64,000 bases of DNA from Oceanobacillus polygoni (GTDB lineage: Bacteria > Bacillota > Bacilli > Bacillales > Amphibacillaceae). Below are positions 9,319 to 18,144 of this stretch, one piece after another; the first letter of the stretch is position 1; each line of letters starts with the position of its first letter. Below the pieces are notes generated by a model that saw only the letters and a program-made list of their open reading frames with translations, did not search any database and was not told the origin of the DNA. The stretch lies in contig NZ_PIJY01000030.1 of NCBI RefSeq assembly GCF_008304605.1, positions 146,867 through 210,866 of the forward strand, written 5' to 3'. The position numbers were made by a program, and so were the translations under genes.

Positions 9319-10302
9319 TTATTCGTATTCTTTTTCAAATTCAATCGTACTTCTCACCGTATCAATTGGACGTACCATTTTTTCGATTTGTTCACGTTTT
9401 TTCTCAAGAAATGGTGGTAATGAGAGTTTTTCACCGAGTGTTTCATATGGCTCATCCCCCATGAATCCAGGTCCATTTGTTGCAAATTCAAATAATATTT
9501 GTGGTGCAACACGAGCATAAAGTGATCCAAAGAAGAAACGATCAACAAATCCTGATGTTTGGAATCCAAATCCCTGCATGCGTTTGTTCCATTCATCGAG
9601 TTCAGCGCGATCTTCTACCGCGAAAGCAGCATGGTGAACCGTACCATAGCCTTGACGAGCAACCTGCAGCACCGTATTATGTTCAACAACTACTTGTGCT
9701 CCATTTCCACCCTCTCCAACTTCAAATAGATGAAAATCTCCCTCTTGTGCAATTTCTTTAAACTCGAATACTTTTTCAAGTACCTCTTTAAAGTAATCAA
9801 ATTGAGCAATTCGGACAAAAATTGGTCCTAAACCAGTAATTGCATATTCTAATGGAATTGGTCCGTTTTTCCAAGGTGTACCTGAAGCAATTCCTACATT
9901 ATGTTCATCTGAAATTAATTGATAATGTTGCTCATCAAAATCAATAAAAGATAATGTCTTCTTACCGAATTGCTCTTTAATACCTGTATGCTTTACTTCA
10001 AGACGATCAAAACGTTTTACCCAATATTCTAAAGCTGCATCACTGGGCACGCGGAAAGATGTTTTAGCTATTTCATTTGTTCCATGGACTCCTTTTGGTA
10101 TCCCTGGAAAATCGAAGAACGTCATATCCGTTCCAGCATTTCCTTCATCATCTGCAAAGAATAAATGATAGGTTTGAATATCATCTTGGTTAACCGTTTT
10201 TTTAACGAGACGCATTCCTAATGTAAATGTAAAAAATTCATAGTTCTTTTCAGCACTGCTTGTAATGGCAGTAACATGGTGCATTCCTTGTAATTGATTC
10301 AT
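9319..10302 (-). CDS. Ring-cleaving dioxygenase, two-domain glyoxalase/VOC family (MhqO/MhqE-like)
   Basis: This 327-residue protein has two vicinal-oxygen-chelate domains: residues ~1-145 start QGMHHVTAI, and residues ~150-310 contain GTVHHAAFAV, with a distal LFEFATNGPGF segment supplying the Glu ligand. The His/His/Glu metal site is therefore intact. Homologues (B. subtilis MhqO, MhqE, MhqA) open hydroquinone-type rings and protect against quinones. The start is the ATG at 10302 with GGAGG 8 nt upstream. A longer frame from 10317 only swallows the ribosome-binding site. It has its own promoter and a candidate operator, which suits an inducible MarR-type detoxification gene, though no regulator is adjacent. 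Confidence 0.9.
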   Translation of the reverse strand: MNQLQGMHHVTAITSSAEKNYEFFTFTLGMRLVKKTVNQDDIQTYHLFFADDEGNAGTDMTFFDFPGIPKGVHGTNEIAKTSFRVPSDAALEYWVKRFDRLEVKHTGIKEQFGKKTLSFIDFDEQHYQLISDEHNVGIASGTPWKNGPIPLEYAITGLGPIFVRIAQFDYFKEVLEKVFEFKEIAQEGDFHLFEVGEGGNGAQVVVEHNTVLQVARQGYGTVHHAAFAVEDRAELDEWNKRMQGFGFQTSGFVDRFFFGSLYARVAPQILFEFATNGPGFMGDEPYETLGEKLSLPPFLEKKREQIEKMVRPIDTVRSTIEFEKEYE

Positions 10303-10336
10303 GTATAATTCCTCCATATAGTTGAGATTATATCGT

Positions 10337-10355
10337 AATTAAGACATCTTTAATT
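10337..10355 (-). promoter_or_regulatory. Candidate operator (inverted repeat) at the dioxygenase promoter
   Basis: AATTAA-N7-TTAATT, beginning 8 nt downstream of the -10 box and so overlapping the expected transcription start. The position fits a repressor site. I cannot match it to a known MarR-family consensus. Confidence 0.35.
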
Positions 10356-10362
10356 CAATATA

Positions 10363-10391
10363 AATATATCATGTGCATCTCCTTCTGTCAA
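10363..10391 (-). promoter_or_regulatory. Sigma-A promoter of the dioxygenase gene
   Basis: Perfect TTGACA (10386-10391), a 17-nt spacer and TATATT (10363-10368) on the minus strand, about 60 nt before the start codon. Confidence 0.8.
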
Positions 10392-10427
10392 CAGTTACAA
10401 ATTATAACTAACGATAAATTGGATATA

Positions 10428-10468
10428 AAAAACTCGGAATCTGGCTAATTTAGCCTGTCCCGAGTTTT
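10428..10468 (-). terminator. Intrinsic terminator of ysdC
   Basis: AAAACTCGGG...CCGAGTTTT hairpin with an inner GGCTAAATTAGCC stem, ending in a T run on the minus strand, about 40 nt after the ysdC stop. Confidence 0.88.
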
Positions 10469-10507
10469 CAAAAGCCTTACAGCTTTTATAATTATGTTCA
10501 TCTCTAT

Positions 10508-11593
10508 TTATGCCAAGACAAGCTCTTTAACCGTCTGCGCATCTAATTTCTTAATCACTTCCACAATTAATTTCACCGCATTTTCGAAGTCATCCCGATG
10601 TAGAATTCCAGCATGCGAATGAATATAACGGGTAGCTATCGTAATCGATAGTGATGGAACACCATTTCCAGTCAAATGGATCGATCCGGAATCTGTTCCC
10701 CCACCTGCAATCGATGTAAATTGATACGGAATATCCTTTTCATCCGCTGTCTTCACAACAAGGTCTCTCAACCCTTTATGTGATACCATTGAAGCATCGT
10801 ATAAAACAATTTGCGGGCCCTCTCCAAGCTTATTATCTGCTTCACTTTCTCGAATCCCAGGCGTATCCCCTGCAATTCCTACATCAACAGCAAAGCCGAT
10901 ATCAGGCTGAATAGCATGAGCGGAAGTTTTTGCTCCACGCAAACCAACCTCTTCTTGAATCGTTCCAACACCATAGACGACATTTGGATGTTCTTCATCT
11001 TTTAATCGCTTCAGTACTTCTATCGCAATTGCAAGTCCAATTCGGTTGTCCCAAGCTTTTGCAAGCAGTAATTTTTCATTTTTCATTGGTGTAAATTCGA
11101 AATAAGGTACTACAGAGTCACCTGGCTTCACACCAAATTCCGCTGCTTCCTCTTTACTAGATGCACCAATATCAATAAACATATCTTTAATTTCATATGG
11201 CTTCTTACGCGCTTCTGCACTTAGAATATGCGGCGGTTTTGAGCCGATAACCCCTGTAACGTCTCCCTTGCTCCCCATAATAGTAACACGCTGCGCCAGC
11301 ATTACCTGATTCCACCAGCCGCCAACTGTTTGGAAGTAAACAAACCCTTTATCATCAATGCGAGTAACCATAAAGCCAATTTCGTCCAGATGACCTGCAA
11401 CCATAATTTTCGGGCCATTCGCTTCGCCAACTTTTTTAGCAATGGAGCTTCCAAGATTATCTACCGTTATCTCATCAGCAAATGGACGAATATACGATTC
11501 AAATACGTCTCTTACTTCTTTCTCATTTCCTGGTATGCCATTTGCATCCGTTAACGCTTTAAACATGGTTAACGTTTCATCTAATTTTGTCAT
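10508..11593 (-). CDS. ysdC: M42-family metallo-aminopeptidase (YsdC)
   Basis: This is a cytoplasmic binuclear-metal aminopeptidase of the M42 (glutamyl aminopeptidase/TET) family. Its metal and catalytic residues are visible: AGHLDEIGF (H68, D70), KAWDNRIG near 180, QEEVGLRGA near 213, AVDVG near 236 and RYIHSHAG near 322. At 361 residues it is full length. It is the YsdC orthologue by family and by its place beside ysdB/ysdA/rplT. A GGGAGG ribosome-binding site precedes the ATG at 11593, and a TATAAT box is visible about 45 nt upstream. It is monocistronic, with its own terminator. Confidence 0.93.
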   Translation of the reverse strand: MTKLDETLTMFKALTDANGIPGNEKEVRDVFESYIRPFADEITVDNLGSSIAKKVGEANGPKIMVAGHLDEIGFMVTRIDDKGFVYFQTVGGWWNQVMLAQRVTIMGSKGDVTGVIGSKPPHILSAEARKKPYEIKDMFIDIGASSKEEAAEFGVKPGDSVVPYFEFTPMKNEKLLLAKAWDNRIGLAIAIEVLKRLKDEEHPNVVYGVGTIQEEVGLRGAKTSAHAIQPDIGFAVDVGIAGDTPGIRESEADNKLGEGPQIVLYDASMVSHKGLRDLVVKTADEKDIPYQFTSIAGGGTDSGSIHLTGNGVPSLSITIATRYIHSHAGILHRDDFENAVKLIVEVIKKLDAQTVKELVLA

Positions 11594-11796
11594 ATGTAAA
11601 AATTCCTCCCGTGTTCATTCTATGTACTACCAATTATACGCTTGATCAAAAAAACTACAAATCTGAATCCTTTTTTATCTACTTCTTCTAATTTATCTCG
11701 TTTTTTTAAAAATATGTATCGGGACTTTAAACCAAGCACGGACTGAAATCAAAGAATAGCTTCTTTTTCGGAATTTTTAATAGCTCACTTACTAGT

Positions 11797-12231
11797 TTAC
11801 ACGCCAGACGAACCAAAACCTCCACTATCTCTGTCAGAGTTTGATAAAGCATCTTCTTGTACTAGCTTTACTTGTAAGACTGGTGCAATAACCATCTGTG
11901 CAATTCTCATTTGCTGTTCTACTTTAAAATCTTCTTTTCCGTGGTTAATTAAAATAATCTTGATTTCTCCTCGGTACCCTTCGTCAATCGTTCCTGGACT
12001 ATTTAATACCGTTATCGAATGTTTTAATGCTAACCCACTTCTCGGTCTGACCTGTGCCTCTGTCCCTTTCGGTAACTCCATTTGAATTCCTGTACGTACT
12101 AACGCAGTTTCTCCAGCTTTGATAATCTTCTCCTCTATAGAAAATAAATCTAAACCGGCATCCCCTTCGTTCGCACGATATGGCATTTTTGCGTCCTCAT
12201 GTATTAACTTAATTTTTAATGTATTTGTCAT
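11797..12231 (-). CDS. dut: dUTP diphosphatase
   Basis: This trimeric dUTPase converts dUTP to dUMP and PPi, keeping uracil out of DNA and feeding dTMP synthesis. All five family motifs are present in 144 residues: AGLDLF (26-31), PRSGLALK (~63-70), [11 protein letters not shown] (~80-90), RIAQMVI (~107-113) and the glycine-rich GGFGSSG tail (137-143). The tail includes the Phe that stacks on uracil. It is transcribed alone and divergent from ysdB. I see no clear terminator in the ~200 nt before ysdC. Confidence 0.96.
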   Translation of the reverse strand: MTNTLKIKLIHEDAKMPYRANEGDAGLDLFSIEEKIIKAGETALVRTGIQMELPKGTEAQVRPRSGLALKHSITVLNSPGTIDEGYRGEIKIILINHGKEDFKVEQQMRIAQMVIAPVLQVKLVQEDALSNSDRDSGGFGSSGV

Positions 12232-12437
12232 TCCTATCCCTCATTTTATCCCCTATTTTGTGTCCAACAAATTGTATTTGAAACATAAGGTATTTCTCAT
12301 ATACATCTTGATAAGCTTTTGTTCCCTATTCTTTCAAAAATGCAAACCGCCTTATCCTAAATATAGACCGACCGTTTTTCAAATTTGATTTATTACACTT
12401 CCATATTGTATCATGTATCATGTTTTTTAAAAATAAG

Positions 12438-12464
12438 TGAAACCTATCTTTATCTTGTATCGTA
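12438..12464 (+). promoter_or_regulatory. Sigma-W-type promoter of ysdB
   Basis: TGAAAC (12438-12443), a 17-nt spacer and CGTA(TT) at 12461, the ECF sigma-W signature. B. subtilis ysdB belongs to the sigma-W regulon, which fits. Confidence 0.8.
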
Positions 12465-12521
12465 TTAACATGTAAAAGACTTTTTATGTATCTAAAAGTA
12501 AAAACAGGGGGACGATTTAAC

Positions 12522-12917
12522 ATGGTCGTAGTTATTTTATTTCGCATATTAATTGTAATTGCATTAGTTCTCCTCGTCTACACGTGGATACAATACATTC
12601 GGAATCCCGAAAGAAGGTTACGGATCGCAAAGGAATCCAATGACTTCTTTTTCCACGATGATACGTATGATAACAAAAAAAATTTGCAGCTCGTTTACAG
12701 AGGCTGCCTATTTGATGGTGAGAAATATCTCGGAACAACGGAGGATTCTTTTGAAGTAGTTGATATCCATATTACAGTTCGCGATCCAATCGAGCTGCGT
12801 GGTTTTACAAGAGATGACTTATATTTTCTCGAGAAAGAACTCTTGATTCACTACCCATATGCTAAAATCACGTGGAAACATCCAATCAATGACTTAATTT
12901 TGACACCGATGGAATAA
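12522..12917 (+). CDS. ysdB: Sigma-W pathway membrane protein YsdB
   Basis: This 131-residue protein has one N-terminal transmembrane helix (about 2-24) followed by a charged cytoplasmic domain containing YIRNPERRLRIAKE, as in YsdB. Its biochemical role is unknown. In B. subtilis it belongs to the cell-envelope stress (sigma-W) regulon. The start is the ATG at 12522, which follows GGGGGACG by 7 nt. A frame opening at 12486 would begin before the ribosome-binding site. The sigma-W-type promoter upstream is direct support for the assignment, as is the position next to dut/ysdC and ytxB/ysdA. Confidence 0.88.
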   Translation: MVVVILFRILIVIALVLLVYTWIQYIRNPERRLRIAKESNDFFFHDDTYDNKKNLQLVYRGCLFDGEKYLGTTEDSFEVVDIHITVRDPIELRGFTRDDLYFLEKELLIHYPYAKITWKHPINDLILTPME

Positions 12918-12952
12918 AAAAATCACTCATCTATATTTTCATAGATGAGTGA
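12916..12952 (-). terminator. Terminator overlapping the end of ytxB (possibly bidirectional)
   Basis: TCACTCATCTAT pairs with ATAGATGAGTGA, with a run of seven T on the minus strand. The ytxB stop codon sits in the loop, so the last codons of ytxB are one arm of the hairpin. Confidence 0.88.
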
Positions 12953-13530
12953 CTTTCACGTTCAGATAATGGGAAGAAGTCCTGCCATTTAATAATAATT
13001 TCTTTGCTTCTTAAAATATAAAGCAGTGGTAATAACGTTATTAAAAATACGAAGAGATGAAGTGGAGTTAGGTTGGACAACCAACCACCGATTAAGGTAT
13101 AAATCGTTGCTAAAGGAATATTAGATAATAAGGATGATTTCATATACCCTTTAAAGCTCGAGGAAACCTCAATAAGACAAAGTGACAACAAATGAAAATG
13201 AATAAATGGTACGAGCCGAAGCAAGGTAACCTGTGACGTGTTTAATTCCCCATGCTTTCCTAATAATTTCTGTTTAACATGGATTAACCGATGTAATGAT
13301 TTCGGCATGCGGTCAATCATCATATAGAAAAGCATGCTAGATAACGTGATGCCTATAATGGAATAGACGGTGCCTGCCACCGGACCAAATAAAATACCAC
13401 CAGAGATACAAATAAACACGACTGGCAGGAAAAATAATGGCCGGAGTAAATGGAATAAAATGAAAAATAGCGGTGCAAATAAACCTCCCATCTCTACAAA
13501 AGCAAGTACATAGCTCCCGAATAGCTCCAT
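12931..13530 (-). CDS. ytxB: TVP38/TMEM64 (DedA-like) membrane protein YtxB
   Basis: This 199-residue polytopic protein has about five hydrophobic segments and the SNARE-associated/DedA-like core (FFLPVVFICISGGILFGP near 40-57 and a GKHGELNTSQVTLLRLVP stretch). Family members are implicated in lipid transport and membrane homeostasis. No substrate can be read here. The start is the ATG at 13530 with GGAGG 6 nt upstream. A 20-residue upstream extension lacks support. The last residues (SHSSMKI) are encoded by the arm of the terminator hairpin. It lies between ysdB and ysdA, as in relatives. Confidence 0.85.
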   Translation of the reverse strand: MELFGSYVLAFVEMGGLFAPLFFILFHLLRPLFFLPVVFICISGGILFGPVAGTVYSIIGITLSSMLFYMMIDRMPKSLHRLIHVKQKLLGKHGELNTSQVTLLRLVPFIHFHLLSLCLIEVSSSFKGYMKSSLLSNIPLATIYTLIGGWLSNLTPLHLFVFLITLLPLLYILRSKEIIIKWQDFFPLSERESHSSMKI

Positions 13531-13612
13531 AATCCACCTCCTTGCTTGCACCAACAAACCAAACCTATACAATAACCTTTTACAGTACATCTATATGACA
13601 AGAGACGAGCCT

Positions 13613-13891
13613 TTATGACATAAAGAAGAAAATATAGATACAGGAGATGATATTCACGATGATCAAGATAGGCATTCCGATCATAAAGGAGCGATGCTTT
13701 GTTTTATGACGGAATAATTTCATACCGATATATGCTCCAAGTGCGCTACCGAGAATAGCTAATGCCCAAAACGTTCGCTCTGGGATGCGATATTGCTTTT
13801 TCATTGCCTTTCGTTTATCAATATACATTAATAGAAAGCTCATGATATTGACACCAATTAAATACATTAAAAATGAGCTATATTCCTCCAC
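13613..13891 (-). CDS. ysdA: DUF1294 membrane protein YsdA
   Basis: This 92-residue protein has three or so transmembrane helices and the DUF1294 signature: DKRKAMKKQYRIPERTFWALAI, then GSALGAYIGMKLFRHKT. Its function is unknown. I choose the GTG at 13891, preceded by a GGGGG ribosome-binding site. The longer frame, opening with a TTG at 13954, starts inside the rplT terminator hairpin and adds residues the family lacks. It follows rplT, as in B. subtilis, but is separated from it by a good terminator, so it is read through weakly or has its own promoter. Confidence 0.85.
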   Translation of the reverse strand: MEEYSSFLMYLIGVNIMSFLLMYIDKRKAMKKQYRIPERTFWALAILGSALGAYIGMKLFRHKTKHRSFMIGMPILIIVNIISCIYIFFFMS

Positions 13892-13933
13892 TGTATATCC
13901 CCCTTTCTTTGTAATCCAGACAAGCATATGTAT

Positions 13934-13974
13934 GAAAAAAAGGACCAAATCCAAGCATGATTCGGATTTGGCCC
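13934..13974 (-). terminator. Intrinsic terminator of the infC-rpmI-rplT operon
   Basis: GGGCCAAATCCGAA...TTGGATTTGGTCC hairpin followed by seven T on the minus strand, just past the rplT stop. Confidence 0.92.
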
Positions 13975-13985
13975 TTTTTATATCA

Positions 13986-14342
13986 TTATTTTAAAGCGTC
14001 TTTTGCTTGGTTTACTAATTGTGCAAATGCTTTTTCATCATTAATAGCAAGCTCTGACAACATTTTACGGTTTACTTCAATTCCCGCTAATTTAAGACCG
14101 TGCATTAATTTGCTGTAAGAAATATCATTCAAACGAGCCGCAGCGTTAATACGTGCGATCCATAATTTACGGAAATCACGTTTTTTCTGTCTGCGGTCAC
14201 GATAAGCGTATTGACCTGATTTCATAACTTGTTGTTTTGCAACTTTAAATAACGAGCTCTTTGCTCCATAATAACCTTTAGCTAATTTAAGGACGCGTTT
14301 ACGACGTCTGCGTGTTACTGTTCCACCTTTTACACGTGGCAT
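13986..14342 (-). CDS. rplT: 50S ribosomal protein L20
   Basis: This is L20, an early 23S rRNA-binding assembly protein of the large subunit. The 118 residues begin [24 protein letters not shown], cut here to its recognisable basic N-terminal arm, and continue with the globular RNA-binding domain. In Bacillus, L20 also binds the operon leader and represses infC-rpmI-rplT. The L20 leader is visible upstream of infC. A good GGAGG site precedes the ATG, and it is 58 nt from rpmI. Confidence 0.98.
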   Translation of the reverse strand: MPRVKGGTVTRRRRKRVLKLAKGYYGAKSSLFKVAKQQVMKSGQYAYRDRRQKKRDFRKLWIARINAAARLNDISYSKLMHGLKLAGIEVNRKMLSELAINDEKAFAQLVNQAKDALK

Positions 14343-14400
14343 AATAATTCCCTCCTAGTACAATTGTAAATCATTGTATATCGTTTCGTTTATTTTTTAC

Positions 14401-14595
14401 TTATCTAGGTATCATTGCTTTGATACGTTTGAAATCTCCTGAAGAAACCATTCCGCTTTTACGCAATTTACGCTTCTGTTTTTGAGATTTGTTAGCGAAC
14501 ATATGGCTTGTATATGCATGAGATCTTTTTAATTTCCCAGAACCAGTACGTTTGAAACGTTTTGCTGTTCCGCTATGAGTTTTCATTTTAGGCAT
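14401..14595 (-). CDS. rpmI: 50S ribosomal protein L35
   Basis: L35 is a small basic protein of the 50S subunit. The 64-residue product begins [20 protein letters not shown] and carries the conserved [17 protein letters not shown] core. The start is the ATG at 14595. A frame opening at 14622 adds nine residues that include the AAGGAGG ribosome-binding site and is rejected. It is the middle gene of infC-rpmI-rplT. Confidence 0.98.
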   Translation of the reverse strand: MPKMKTHSGTAKRFKRTGSGKLKRSHAYTSHMFANKSQKQKRKLRKSGMVSSGDFKRIKAMIPR

Positions 14596-14672
14596 AATAA
14601 TTTCCTCCTTGAATTGGTTCAAGCATCCTTATTTAAAATGATTTACGCTTGAACACGTTACTATAAGCTAAA

Positions 14673-15188
14673 TTATTTTTCAGCTAATGGTGCGACCATT
14701 ATAAACATGTTACGGCCTTCCATTTTCGGTTTTGTTTCAACTGTAGCAATATCTTTTACTTCATCAGCAAAGCGATCTAACACTTCGCGACCAAGTTCTT
14801 TATGCGTAATTGCACGTCCACGAAAACGAACTGCTGCTTTTACTTTGTCGCCTTTTTCCAAGAATTTACGAGCATTCTTTAACTTTGTCTCAAAGTCATG
14901 ATCGCCGATTCCTGGGGTAAAGCGAACTTCTTTAATATTAATTACTTTTTGTTTCTTACGAGCTTCTTTTTCTTTCTTCTGCTGCTCAAATCGGAATTTC
15001 CCATAGTCCATGATACGACACACTGGTGGTTTTGCGTTTGGAGCTACAAGTACTAAGTCGAGATTGCGTGTTTGTGCAATTTCCAATGCTTCCTGACGTG
15101 TTTTAACTCCAAGCTGATCACCGTTTGAATCGATAAGTCGTACTTCTCTCGCACGAATTTTCTCATTGACGTTCATATCCTTGCTAAT
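14673..15188 (-). CDS. infC: Translation initiation factor IF-3 (AUU start codon)
   Basis: IF-3 binds the 30S subunit, prevents premature 50S joining and checks the start codon-initiator pairing. The start is almost certainly ATT at 15188, reading (M)[23 protein letters not shown] at 15198-15202 lies 9 nt upstream, while the first ATG, at 15176, has no ribosome-binding site of its own. The resulting 171-residue length and the SKD N-terminus match Bacillus and Geobacillus IF-3. An AUU start is the known basis of infC autoregulation in bacteria. The N-domain, lysine-rich linker ([13 protein letters not shown]) and C-domain are complete. It is the first gene of infC-rpmI-rplT. Confidence 0.95.
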   Translation of the reverse strand: MSKDMNVNEKIRAREVRLIDSNGDQLGVKTRQEALEIAQTRNLDLVLVAPNAKPPVCRIMDYGKFRFEQQKKEKEARKKQKVINIKEVRFTPGIGDHDFETKLKNARKFLEKGDKVKAAVRFRGRAITHKELGREVLDRFADEVKDIATVETKPKMEGRNMFIMVAPLAEK

Positions 15189-15202
15189 AGCCAGCCACCT
15201 CC

Positions 15203-15390
15203 AAATATTTTTGTTACTGATCTATCTTGACAAGATTTTATGCATGAAAAAAGTGTGGGCACTTCATGCACCCACACGTCTCCAATAACTTTATAAAAAA
15301 GAGTTCGGAACCCATCAACTACCGAAATGGCGTCAATCAGGTGAGAAGCGGGTGCTTCTACTTGTCTTAAGATCATTTAATTTATCAACT
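15203..15390 (-). promoter_or_regulatory. L20 ribosomal protein leader of infC-rpmI-rplT
   Basis: The leader between promoter and infC contains the conserved block AGAAGCACCCGCTTCTCACC and ends in an intrinsic terminator (15247-15277: GTGTGGGTGC...GCCCACAC, then TTTTTT). This is the layout of the Bacillus L20 leader, where L20 binding promotes termination before infC. A 67-codon frame through the leader is treated as chance. Confidence 0.88.
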
Positions 15391-15395
15391 TTATT

Positions 15396-15424
15396 AGTGT
15401 ATCATCATCTATCATTCATGTCAA
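15396..15424 (-). promoter_or_regulatory. Sigma-A promoter of the infC operon
   Basis: Perfect TTGACA (15419-15424), a 17-nt spacer and TACACT (15396-15401) on the minus strand, just upstream of the L20 leader. Confidence 0.85.
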
Positions 15425-15530
15425 CTATTTTTTGAGAATACACATTTGCTATTAACTATAGTATAGCACACTGCAGGTATAATACAAAGGAATAGGCTTT
15501 TCCTATAAGAATTTCACGCTGGAAAATACC

Positions 15531-17474
15531 TTACTTTCTTAATTTCTTCTCCGCAATCTCCTCTTTAATAAGTGCTTCAAAATCATCGTATGCAAGAGAT
15601 TCTGTTTTTTGTTCCCCGTAACGGCGATAGCTGACAGCGTCTCCTTCAACTTCTTTATCGCCTAATACGAGAGCGAATGGCACTTTTTGAGTTTGTGCTT
15701 CACGGATTTTGTAACCGATTTTCTCATCGCGCTCATCCAATTCCACACGTACACCTTGTAATCTTAGTTTGTCTACAATATCCTTCGCGTAATCTAGATG
15801 TACTTGTGGAGAAACCGGGATTACCTTCACTTGAACAGGAGCAAGCCAAGTTGGGAATGCACCTTTATATTCTTCAATTAAGAATGCAACAAAACGCTCC
15901 ATTGTTGAAACAACACCACGATGGATAACGACTGGACGATGTTCTTTGCCATCTTCACCAATATAAGTTAAATCAAAACGTTCTGGTAAGTGGAAGTCCA
16001 ATTGAACCGTTGATAATGTTTCGTCTTTGCCAAGCGCAGTTTTTACCTGGATATCAAGTTTCGGACCATAGAATGCTGCTTCACCTTCTGCTTCCACATA
16101 TTCTAGGTTCATATCATCCATTGTTTCTTTCAATGTTGCTTGTGCTTTTTCCCACATCTCATCGTTATCGATGTACTTCTCTTTATCTTCTGGATCACGA
16201 TAAGATAGTCGGAAATAGTAATCCTCAATGCCAAAGTCTTTGTATACTTTTTGAACTAACTCCACAACACGGACAAATTCATCCTTCAACTGATCTGGAC
16301 GAGCAAAGATATGCGCATCATTTAACGTCATTCCCCGTACACGCTGAAGGCCAGCAAGTGCTCCACTCATTTCGTGACGATGCATCGTACCAAGTTCCGC
16401 AATACGAACAGGTAGTTGTCGGTAGCTCCATAAATTATTTTTAAATACCATCATATGGTGTGGACAGTTCATCGGACGCAGAATTAATGTTTCGTTATCC
16501 ATCTCCATTGGCGGGAAAATATCGTCTTGATAATGATCCCAATGCCCACTTGTTTCATATAATGTTTTACTTCCTAGTACTGGAGTGTAGACATGATCAT
16601 AGCCTAAACGCTCCTCCAAATCAACAATATAACGCTCAATATTGCGGCGAATGGTTGCTCCTTTTGGCAGCCATAAAGGCAATCCTTGACCAACCTTTTG
16701 TGACACTGTAAATAAATCGAGTTCTTTTCCTAATTTACGATGATCCCGTTCTTTACGCTCTTCTAAAATACGCAAGTGCTCTTCTAATTCTTTCGGCTTT
16801 TCAAAAGCAGTTCCATAGATACGTTGCAGCTGCTTGTTATTGCTATCTCCACGCCAATAAGCACCTGAGATACTTAGCAATTTAAATGCTTTGATTTTAC
16901 TTGTTGATGGGACATGAATACCACGACATAGGTCAAAAAATTCACCTTGCTCATAAATTGTTACTTGTTCATCTTCAGGAATCGCATCAATTAATTCTAG
17001 TTTTAGGTCATCACCAATAGCGCGGAACCGTTCCTTCGCTTCATTACGAGATACCTCTACCCGTTTAATTTCGAGATTTTCATCTATGATGCGTTTCATT
17101 TCTTTTTCAATCTTCGGAAGATCTTCTGGAGTTAAGGACTGCTCCATATCTATATCATAGTAGAATCCCTCTTCGATTACTGGACCTACACCGAACTTCA
17201 CATCTTTATAAAGACGTTTCACTGCTTGCGCCAGCAAATGCGCAGTTGAATGACGCATCACTTCGATGCCTTCTTCATTTTTGTACGTAATGATTTCAAG
17301 CTTGCCACCAAATTCTAGCTCACGTCGTAAGTCTACAAGCTCTCCATCCAACTTAATTGCTAATGCTTGTTTCTTTAAGCCTGATGAAATCGATGCTGCA
17401 ATTTCTTCTCCTGTTGTCCCCTGTGGAAAACTCTTTTCAGCTCCATCGGGAAATGTAATGATAATTTCTGCCAT
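15531..17474 (-). CDS. thrS: Threonine--tRNA ligase
   Basis: This is a cytosolic class II synthetase that charges tRNA-Thr. The 647 residues comprise an N-terminal TGS domain (1-62), the SAD/N2 editing domain (~63-240, including [12 protein letters not shown] with the HxxxH motif), the catalytic core (~265-535) with NCPHHMMVF supplying the zinc Cys, and a C-terminal anticodon-binding domain (HGT_anticodon, ~540-640). The start is the ATG at 17474, with GGAG 8 nt upstream. A GTG at 17483 overlaps that site and is not used. It is expressed from a promoter and Thr T-box more than 280 nt upstream, with a dispersed repeat lying between T-box and gene. Confidence 0.97.
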   Translation of the reverse strand: MAEIIITFPDGAEKSFPQGTTGEEIAASISSGLKKQALAIKLDGELVDLRRELEFGGKLEIITYKNEEGIEVMRHSTAHLLAQAVKRLYKDVKFGVGPVIEEGFYYDIDMEQSLTPEDLPKIEKEMKRIIDENLEIKRVEVSRNEAKERFRAIGDDLKLELIDAIPEDEQVTIYEQGEFFDLCRGIHVPSTSKIKAFKLLSISGAYWRGDSNNKQLQRIYGTAFEKPKELEEHLRILEERKERDHRKLGKELDLFTVSQKVGQGLPLWLPKGATIRRNIERYIVDLEERLGYDHVYTPVLGSKTLYETSGHWDHYQDDIFPPMEMDNETLILRPMNCPHHMMVFKNNLWSYRQLPVRIAELGTMHRHEMSGALAGLQRVRGMTLNDAHIFARPDQLKDEFVRVVELVQKVYKDFGIEDYYFRLSYRDPEDKEKYIDNDEMWEKAQATLKETMDDMNLEYVEAEGEAAFYGPKLDIQVKTALGKDETLSTVQLDFHLPERFDLTYIGEDGKEHRPVVIHRGVVSTMERFVAFLIEEYKGAFPTWLAPVQVKVIPVSPQVHLDYAKDIVDKLRLQGVRVELDERDEKIGYKIREAQTQKVPFALVLGDKEVEGDAVSYRRYGEQKTESLAYDDFEALIKEEIAEKKLRK

Positions 17475-17550
17475 TTGAAACACTCCTTTTTCTCGTTTAA
17501 AACTGTAAATTTGAATGCTGCGGATAATTTAGCTACCGAAACAGCCTCGT

Positions 17551-17753
17551 CCAGCTCCAGCTCCCAGCGACTAGCGAGACTTCCCTCACCTCCGTACGAT
17601 AAAGAAGACTTGCCGACTGGCTGTGCCAGAGGCTTAGTCGCACTTATACCCTTGTGGTGAAAGTCAACATCGACTTCCTTCGGTCGTCGTGTTTCCTTTA
17701 TCTCCTCCGGCTCAGTCCAGTCCGTAAGACGCTACCCGGGCGCTTCCGCTTTT
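17551..17753 (+). repeat. Dispersed GC-rich intergenic repeat, copy 1 (long form)
   Basis: This is a GC-rich block in an AT-rich genome. It starts CCAGCTCCAGCTCCCAGCGA, contains GCGAGACTTCCCTCACCTCC and CAGTCCGTA, and ends GGGCGCTTCCGCTTTT. The same landmarks in the same order and strand recur at 31633-31719. From memory, similar blocks occupy intergenic regions of many Bacillaceae. I know no accepted function. Here it lies in the untranslated leader of thrS, between the T-box terminator and the start codon. Confidence 0.75.
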
Positions 17754-17765
17754 GGATTCCAAATT

Positions 17766-18039
17766 AAAAAACACCCATCCCTCTGCACTTACTGCAAAGG
17801 GACGAGTGTTGGATACATCGTGGTTCCACCCTAATTCCCGTAATTTAATTACGGCTTCATTCATTCTTTAACGCAGAAGCTACGCTGTCACTTACTTTCA
17901 GGTTCACTGACAGAGTTCAAAGGTGGTAATTACTTGTCTGTATAGAGGAAGCTTCCAGCCTTTGACTTCCTTCTCTAAACTATACGCTCACAAATAACCA
18001 TGTCCTTATCATTACTTTTAATTAACTACTTTTCGTATA
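17766..18039 (-). promoter_or_regulatory. T-box riboswitch (threonine), thrS leader
   Basis: The T-box sequence AGGGTGGAACCACG lies near 17819-17833 (minus strand). A terminator (17765-17809, ACACTCGTCCCTTTGC...GCAGAGGGATGGGTGT plus a T run) follows. In the Stem I region the triplet ACC (Thr) occurs in the context GTAATTACCACCTTTG and is the probable specifier. It should switch thrS on when tRNA-Thr is uncharged. Confidence 0.94.
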
Positions 18040-18045
18040 ATGTGT

Positions 18046-18074
18046 ATTATAGCTCTACAGCGTGAGAAAATCAA
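18046..18074 (-). promoter_or_regulatory. Sigma-A promoter of thrS
   Basis: TTGATT (18069-18074), a 17-nt spacer and TATAAT (18046-18051) on the minus strand, directly upstream of the Thr T-box. Confidence 0.85.
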
Positions 18075-18144
18075 GCTTAGATATACAAAAAGTCCTGTGA
18101 AACTGTGACATTCAATTTCTTGGATTCTTTTGACACATGATAAA

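Noticed and set aside
9238-9420. 60-codon plus-strand frame after the transglycosylase gene, with an AAGGAG nearby
   Set aside because: It crosses a strong terminator hairpin and then runs antisense through the dioxygenase gene. The Phe-rich translation is typical of a shadow frame.
13892-13954. N-terminal extension of ysdA to a TTG at 13954
   Set aside because: The extension is encoded by the rplT terminator hairpin, and the GTG at 13891 has the ribosome-binding site.
15173-15376. 67-codon minus-strand frame upstream of infC
   Set aside because: It runs through the L20 leader and its terminator, and its sequence is explained by conserved RNA structure. There is no ribosome-binding site.
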